From an uncultured Olsenella sp. (GTDB taxonomy: Bacteria; Actinomycetota; Coriobacteriia; Coriobacteriales; Atopobiaceae): a stretch of 64,000 nt of DNA. Every line of letters starts with the position of its first letter. Within the stretch, counting starts at the first letter, position 1. This document shows positions 60,655 to 64,000 of this stretch, piece by piece. The notes under the pieces were generated by a model. That model searched no databases and was not told where the DNA came from. It saw only the letters and a list, made by a program, of their open reading frames with translations. Position numbers and translations under genes: made by a program. The stretch is from contig CASEVE010000007.1 of assembly GCA_949291295.1 (NCBI GenBank), forward strand, positions 22,112-86,111, given 5' to 3'.

Positions 60655-61511
60655 TGGCTAACAACACTGTTCCTGCCAAGGTCAAGGAGCGGGTCAACTG
60701 GCCCATCACCATCCTGCTCATCGTCGGCCTCATCACCATCATCTTCCCGCTCTACATGGCCGTGGTCATCGCCTTCAAGGATCCCTCCGAGATGACCAAC
60801 GACATCGCGGGCATCCTGTCGCTGCCCTCCACGTGGTCCCTTGACAACTTCATCGAGGCCATCCAGGTCACCGACTTTGCCCACTCGTTCATGAACTCGC
60901 TCATCATCACGGTGGCCGCGGTTGTGATCTCTGTGCTCGTTCACAGCCTCGCGGCCTACGCCATCGGGCGTAACATGGACTCCAAGAAGCTCTTCAAGGC
61001 GTCCTACTACTTCATCGTGGCTGGCATGTATGTGCCCTTTGCCATCCTGATGATGCCGCTCGTCAAGCAGACGGCCATCCTGCACCTGGACAACATGGTT
61101 GGCGTCATGATTCTCTACGTCGTGTTCTACATGCCGATGAACATGATGCTCTACACGGGCTACCTGAGGAACATCCCCACGGCCCTCGAGGAGGCGGCCC
61201 GCGTTGACGGTGCGTCCACCTGGACCACCTACTGGAAGGTCATCTTCCCGCTCATGAAGCCCATGCACGCCACGGTTGCCGTCATCACCGGCCTCGCCGT
61301 GTGGAACGACGTCATGACTCCGCTCGTCATCATGGGCGGCTCCGGCGTCAACACCCTGCCGCTCGCGCAGATGAACTTCCAGACGGCGTTTGCCACGAAC
61401 TACAACCTGGCCTTTGCCTCCTACCTGCTGGCGATGCTTCCCATGATCATCTTCTACATCATCGCCCAGAAGCAGATCATCGGCGGCGTCACCAACGGTG
61501 CCGTGAAGTAG
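60654..61511 (+). CDS. Sugar ABC transporter permease (MsmG-like)
   Basis: 285 residues, six membrane segments. The coupling motif is EAARVDGASTWTTYWKVIFPLMKP. It is the second (MalG/MsmG-type) half of the channel. Start and previous stop overlap as TAATG, so the two permeases are made together. A hairpin terminator follows. Confidence 0.93.
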   Translation: MANNTVPAKVKERVNWPITILLIVGLITIIFPLYMAVVIAFKDPSEMTNDIAGILSLPSTWSLDNFIEAIQVTDFAHSFMNSLIITVAAVVISVLVHSLAAYAIGRNMDSKKLFKASYYFIVAGMYVPFAILMMPLVKQTAILHLDNMVGVMILYVVFYMPMNMMLYTGYLRNIPTALEEAARVDGASTWTTYWKVIFPLMKPMHATVAVITGLAVWNDVMTPLVIMGGSGVNTLPLAQMNFQTAFATNYNLAFASYLLAMLPMIIFYIIAQKQIIGGVTNGAVK

Positions 61512-61547
61512 CGGCTGTTCGCCCAAAGGCCTGCTACGTCCCCCTGG

Positions 61548-61585
61548 CGCCCGGAATCCATCTGTTTTGTGATGGGTTCCGGGCG
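61548..61585 (+). terminator. Terminator after the transporter genes
   Basis: Fifteen-base arms CGCCCGGAATCCATC and GATGGGTTCCGGGCG pair at 14 positions around TGTTTTGT. It divides the transporter genes from the GH36 gene, which has its own TACACT at 61610. Confidence 0.7.
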
Positions 61586-61653
61586 TCCCCAGAGCGAGCA
61601 TGATTGCGCTACACTCTGGCCGACCTTTTAGTGACGAGAGAAATTGAGGAGCC

Positions 61654-63843
61654 ATGTCCCTGTCGTACAACGCCTCCGATCGCATCTTCACGCTCTCGAC
61701 GGAGCGGTCGACCTATCAGATGAAGGTCGATCAGTATGGTTACCTTCTTCATCTCTACTACGGAGCCCGTGCGGAGGGGGACATGTCCTACCTCCTCACC
61801 TATTGTGACCGTAGCGGCATGTGCGGCTGCCCCCATGACGTGGCAGACCGCCGCTACTCCCTGGACTTCCTTCCCCAGGAGTACCCCTTCCAGGGTGAGG
61901 GAGACATGAGAAGCCCGCTGCTGCTCGTGCGCGGTGACGACGGAACCTTCGGCTGCGACCTTCGCTACAAGTCGCATGAGATTCGCGGCGGTAAGTACGC
62001 CCTCCCGGGTCTTCCCGCCGTCTACTCAGAGGAGGGTGACGGCTCCGAGACCCTCTCCATCACGCTTGCCGACGAGCGCCTGGGCCTTGAGGTCGAGCTG
62101 CTCTATGGCATCATGCCCGCCTTTGACGTCATCACGCGCGCCGCGGTGATCAGAAACGTCGGCGAGGGCCGTCTTACGGTCGAGAAGGCCCAGAGCGCCT
62201 GCCTCGACCTCGTTGCCGGTGACTTTGACGTCATCACCTTCGACGGCCGTCACGCCATGGAGCGCCGTCCTTCTCGCCGCGCGGTCACCAACGGGTCCAT
62301 CTCGGTGCGCAGTCGCCGCGGCATGTCCTCCAACCAGTACAACCCGATGATGATCCTCTGCGACCATGACGCCACCGAGACCGCCGGCCGCTGCTGGTCC
62401 ATGAGCTTTGTCTACAGCGGAAGCTTCCTTGCGGAGGTCGAGCGCGACCAGTACGAGCAGACCCGCATGCAGATGGGCCTCGAGCAGGACCTCTTCTCGT
62501 ATCCGCTCGAGCCGGGAGAGCAGCTTGTGGCGCCCGAGGTCATAATGACCTTCTCTGCGGCCGGTCTCGAGCGTATCTCCCACAATCTGCACCGCTGCAT
62601 CCGCAGGCGCGTGTGCCGCGGTCCCTGGCGTGACAGCCCCCGCCCCGTTCTCATCAACAGCTGGGAGGCGTGCTACTTTGACTTTACGGGCGACAAGCTC
62701 GTGGAGCTTGCGAAGAAGGCCGCTGAGCTCGGGCTTGACATGCTCGTCATGGACGACGGCTGGTTTGGCGCCCGAAACGACGACCACCGTGGTCTGGGTG
62801 ACTGGAAGCCCAACATGGAGAAGCTCGGGGGCTCCGTGGCCGACCTTGCGCGCCGCGTGAACGAGCAGGGTCTTGGCTTTGGCATCTGGGTGGAGCCCGA
62901 GATGGTGAACGAGGACTCCGACCTCTTCCGTGAGCACCCCGACTGGGCGCTCACCATTCCCGGAAAGCCGCCGGTGCTCGGGCGCGACCAGCTGGTCTTG
63001 GACCTCTCCCGCAAAGACGTGCGCGACAACCTCTTCGAGCAGCTCTCCGCCGTGCTTGACCAGGGCGGCATTGACTACGTGAAGTGGGACTACAACCGCT
63101 CGATCGTTGACGTTCACTCGCGCGTGACGAGCGACCAGGGCAAGGTCCTCTACGACTACATGCTCGGACTCTACGATCTTCTGGAGCGCGTGCGCACCCG
63201 CTATCCCGAGCTCCTCATCGAGGGGTGCTCTGCGGGTGGCGGCCGCTTTGACGCGGGCATGCTCTACTACACGCCGCAGATCTGGACCTCGGACAACACC
63301 GACGCGCGCAACCGCATGGAGATTCAGTACGGCACCTCCTTCGGCTACCCCTGCTCCGCAGTGGGCGCGCACGTCTCCGCCTGCCCCAACGAGATTACCG
63401 GCCGCACTATCCCGCTCGGTGCGCGCGGCACCGTGGCCATGGCCGGTGGCGCCTTCGGCTACGAGCTTGACCTCATGGAGCTGAACGACCGCGCCTGTGA
63501 GATCATTCGCACGCAGGTGGGCACGTATCGCAAGATCGAGCACATCGTGCGTGAGGGTCTGCTCTACCGTCTCTCCGACCCCAAGGACGCCGATGTCTCT
63601 GCATGGGAGTTTGTGAGCGAGGACGGGCGCGAGGCTCTTGTCTGTGCCGTCGTCACGCGCGTCGATGGCTACGGGAAGGCCAACTACGTGGTCCCGCGCG
63701 GGCTCACGCCGGGTGCCACGTACCGCATGGTGAGCAACGGCACCGAGTTCTCTGCGGACGCGCTCATGAGCATGGGGCTTCCGCTCACGGTTCCCGCTGG
63801 CCCGTACGAGAACTTCATGTACCGCTTCGAGAGGGTCGACTAG
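61654..63843 (+). CDS. Alpha-galactosidase, GH36
   Basis: 729 residues, full GH36 length. It hydrolyses terminal alpha-1,6-galactose from raffinose-family sugars and melibiose. An N-terminal beta-supersandwich (1-330) precedes the catalytic barrel with nucleophile Asp479 (YVKWDYNR) and acid Asp547 (WTSDNTDARNR); substrate residues are in MDDGWFGARNDD and IEGCSAGGGRFD. No signal peptide, so it acts on imported sugar. GAGGAG precedes ATG 61654. It completes the AraC-controlled alpha-galactoside locus. Confidence 0.95.
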   Translation: MSLSYNASDRIFTLSTERSTYQMKVDQYGYLLHLYYGARAEGDMSYLLTYCDRSGMCGCPHDVADRRYSLDFLPQEYPFQGEGDMRSPLLLVRGDDGTFGCDLRYKSHEIRGGKYALPGLPAVYSEEGDGSETLSITLADERLGLEVELLYGIMPAFDVITRAAVIRNVGEGRLTVEKAQSACLDLVAGDFDVITFDGRHAMERRPSRRAVTNGSISVRSRRGMSSNQYNPMMILCDHDATETAGRCWSMSFVYSGSFLAEVERDQYEQTRMQMGLEQDLFSYPLEPGEQLVAPEVIMTFSAAGLERISHNLHRCIRRRVCRGPWRDSPRPVLINSWEACYFDFTGDKLVELAKKAAELGLDMLVMDDGWFGARNDDHRGLGDWKPNMEKLGGSVADLARRVNEQGLGFGIWVEPEMVNEDSDLFREHPDWALTIPGKPPVLGRDQLVLDLSRKDVRDNLFEQLSAVLDQGGIDYVKWDYNRSIVDVHSRVTSDQGKVLYDYMLGLYDLLERVRTRYPELLIEGCSAGGGRFDAGMLYYTPQIWTSDNTDARNRMEIQYGTSFGYPCSAVGAHVSACPNEITGRTIPLGARGTVAMAGGAFGYELDLMELNDRACEIIRTQVGTYRKIEHIVREGLLYRLSDPKDADVSAWEFVSEDGREALVCAVVTRVDGYGKANYVVPRGLTPGATYRMVSNGTEFSADALMSMGLPLTVPAGPYENFMYRFERVD

Positions 63844-63860
63844 TCGCGCAATTGCGGGTG

Positions 63861-63926
63861 GGCCGGACGGGCATTCCTTCGAGAGATGCGCTTTGCGAAA
63901 CCTCTCTACGGAATGCCCGGCCGGCC
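63861..63926. terminator. Long hairpin after the GH36 gene
   Basis: Twenty-five-base arms (63861-63885 and 63902-63926) pair at about 22 positions around a 16-base loop. Confidence 0.7.
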
Positions 63927-63952
63927 GCTCTTGTGACAAAGGTGATGACAAA

Positions 63953-64000
63953 GGTGACAGGGTAAATTGTCATCATGGAGCTCCATGATGACAATTTACC
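63953..64000. repeat. Perfect palindrome of the ATGATGACA family, cut by the window edge
   Basis: 63961-64000 is an exact 40-base palindrome centred on GGAGCTCC with arms GGTAAATTGTCATCATGGAG. GGTGACAG precedes it and its complement is expected just beyond the edge. Further units GTGACAAAG and GGTGATGACAAAG lie to the left, as in the 17565 copy. Confidence 0.85.

Overview
The window is a chromosomal segment of a high-GC anaerobic actinobacterium. The gene content points to class Coriobacteriia, most likely an Olsenella-like member of the Atopobiaceae from a gut or oral habitat. This is inferred from protein character, not from a marker search. Supporting features are pyruvate formate-lyase with its activase, an oxygen-sensitive monomeric [FeFe]-hydrogenase, a bile salt hydrolase, oligosaccharide ABC import with GH36, GH3 and GH13 enzymes, a VaFE-type surface adhesin, and the absence of any respiratory chain gene. 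No rRNA, tRNA, CRISPR array, prophage or intact insertion sequence is visible.

Layout. 1-2.8 kb: sufCBD Fe-S assembly operon (minus strand, sufD cut by the window edge) behind a 25-bp IscR-like palindrome. 3-10.9 kb: a bile acid:sodium symporter-family protein, a 31-residue membrane peptide, hisS, an RluA-type pseudouridine synthase, an [FeFe]-hydrogenase, a nucleoid-associated protein and a secreted coiled-coil cell-wall hydrolase. 11-14.8 kb: nadA-nadB-nadC-niaR, de novo NAD synthesis with its own repressor and a candidate operator. 14.9-21.2 kb: membrane proteins, a cytoplasmic alpha-amylase, a PepV-like dipeptidase and a hemolysin III protein. 21.3-23.8 kb: metNIQ methionine importer preceded by a methionine-rich leader ORF. 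24-31.6 kb: frameshifted yccF, nitroreductase, acetyltransferase, a TetR regulator divergent from an old-yellow-enzyme/FeS reductase, a C69 dipeptidase and DAHP synthase. 31.7-35.1 kb: pyruvate formate-lyase encoded as two polypeptides (large subunit without the radical domain, plus a separate 82-residue glycyl-radical subunit) with its activase. 35.4-39.2 kb: GtrA-like protein, GH3 beta-glucosidase with a membrane tail, DedA. 39.3-46.7 kb: a 1694-residue thioester/SpaA/VaFE adhesin, a secreted DUF5648-repeat protein and a pRiA4b ORF-3-like protein. 47-54.6 kb: bile salt hydrolase, csoR-copA copper operon, MFS transporter, ligA. 54.7-64 kb: a small gene next to a DUF4160 remnant, a tyrosine phosphatase, then an AraC-controlled alpha-galactoside locus (ABC ATPase broken by a deletion, binding protein, two permeases, GH36 alpha-galactosidase).

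How it works together. Sugars enter by the ABC importer and are cleaved by GH36, GH3 and GH13 enzymes. Pyruvate is split by the two-piece PFL, and reducing equivalents may leave through the hydrogenase. SUF supplies Fe-S clusters to the hydrogenase, NadA and PflA. BSH and the symporter-family protein suggest contact with host bile, although the symporter substrate is not proven.

Intergenic DNA is unusually structured. It includes a family of perfect palindromes with a TGACA/ATGATGACA core (13.3, 17.6 and 63.9 kb), tandem repeats of 62-bp period (5.8 and 15.9 kb), 40-bp-period repeats (30.3 and 55.9 kb), and long imperfect inverted repeats (4.1, 25.8 and 32.6 kb). Two genes are broken (yccF, the sugar ABC ATPase) and a third (DUF4160) is truncated.
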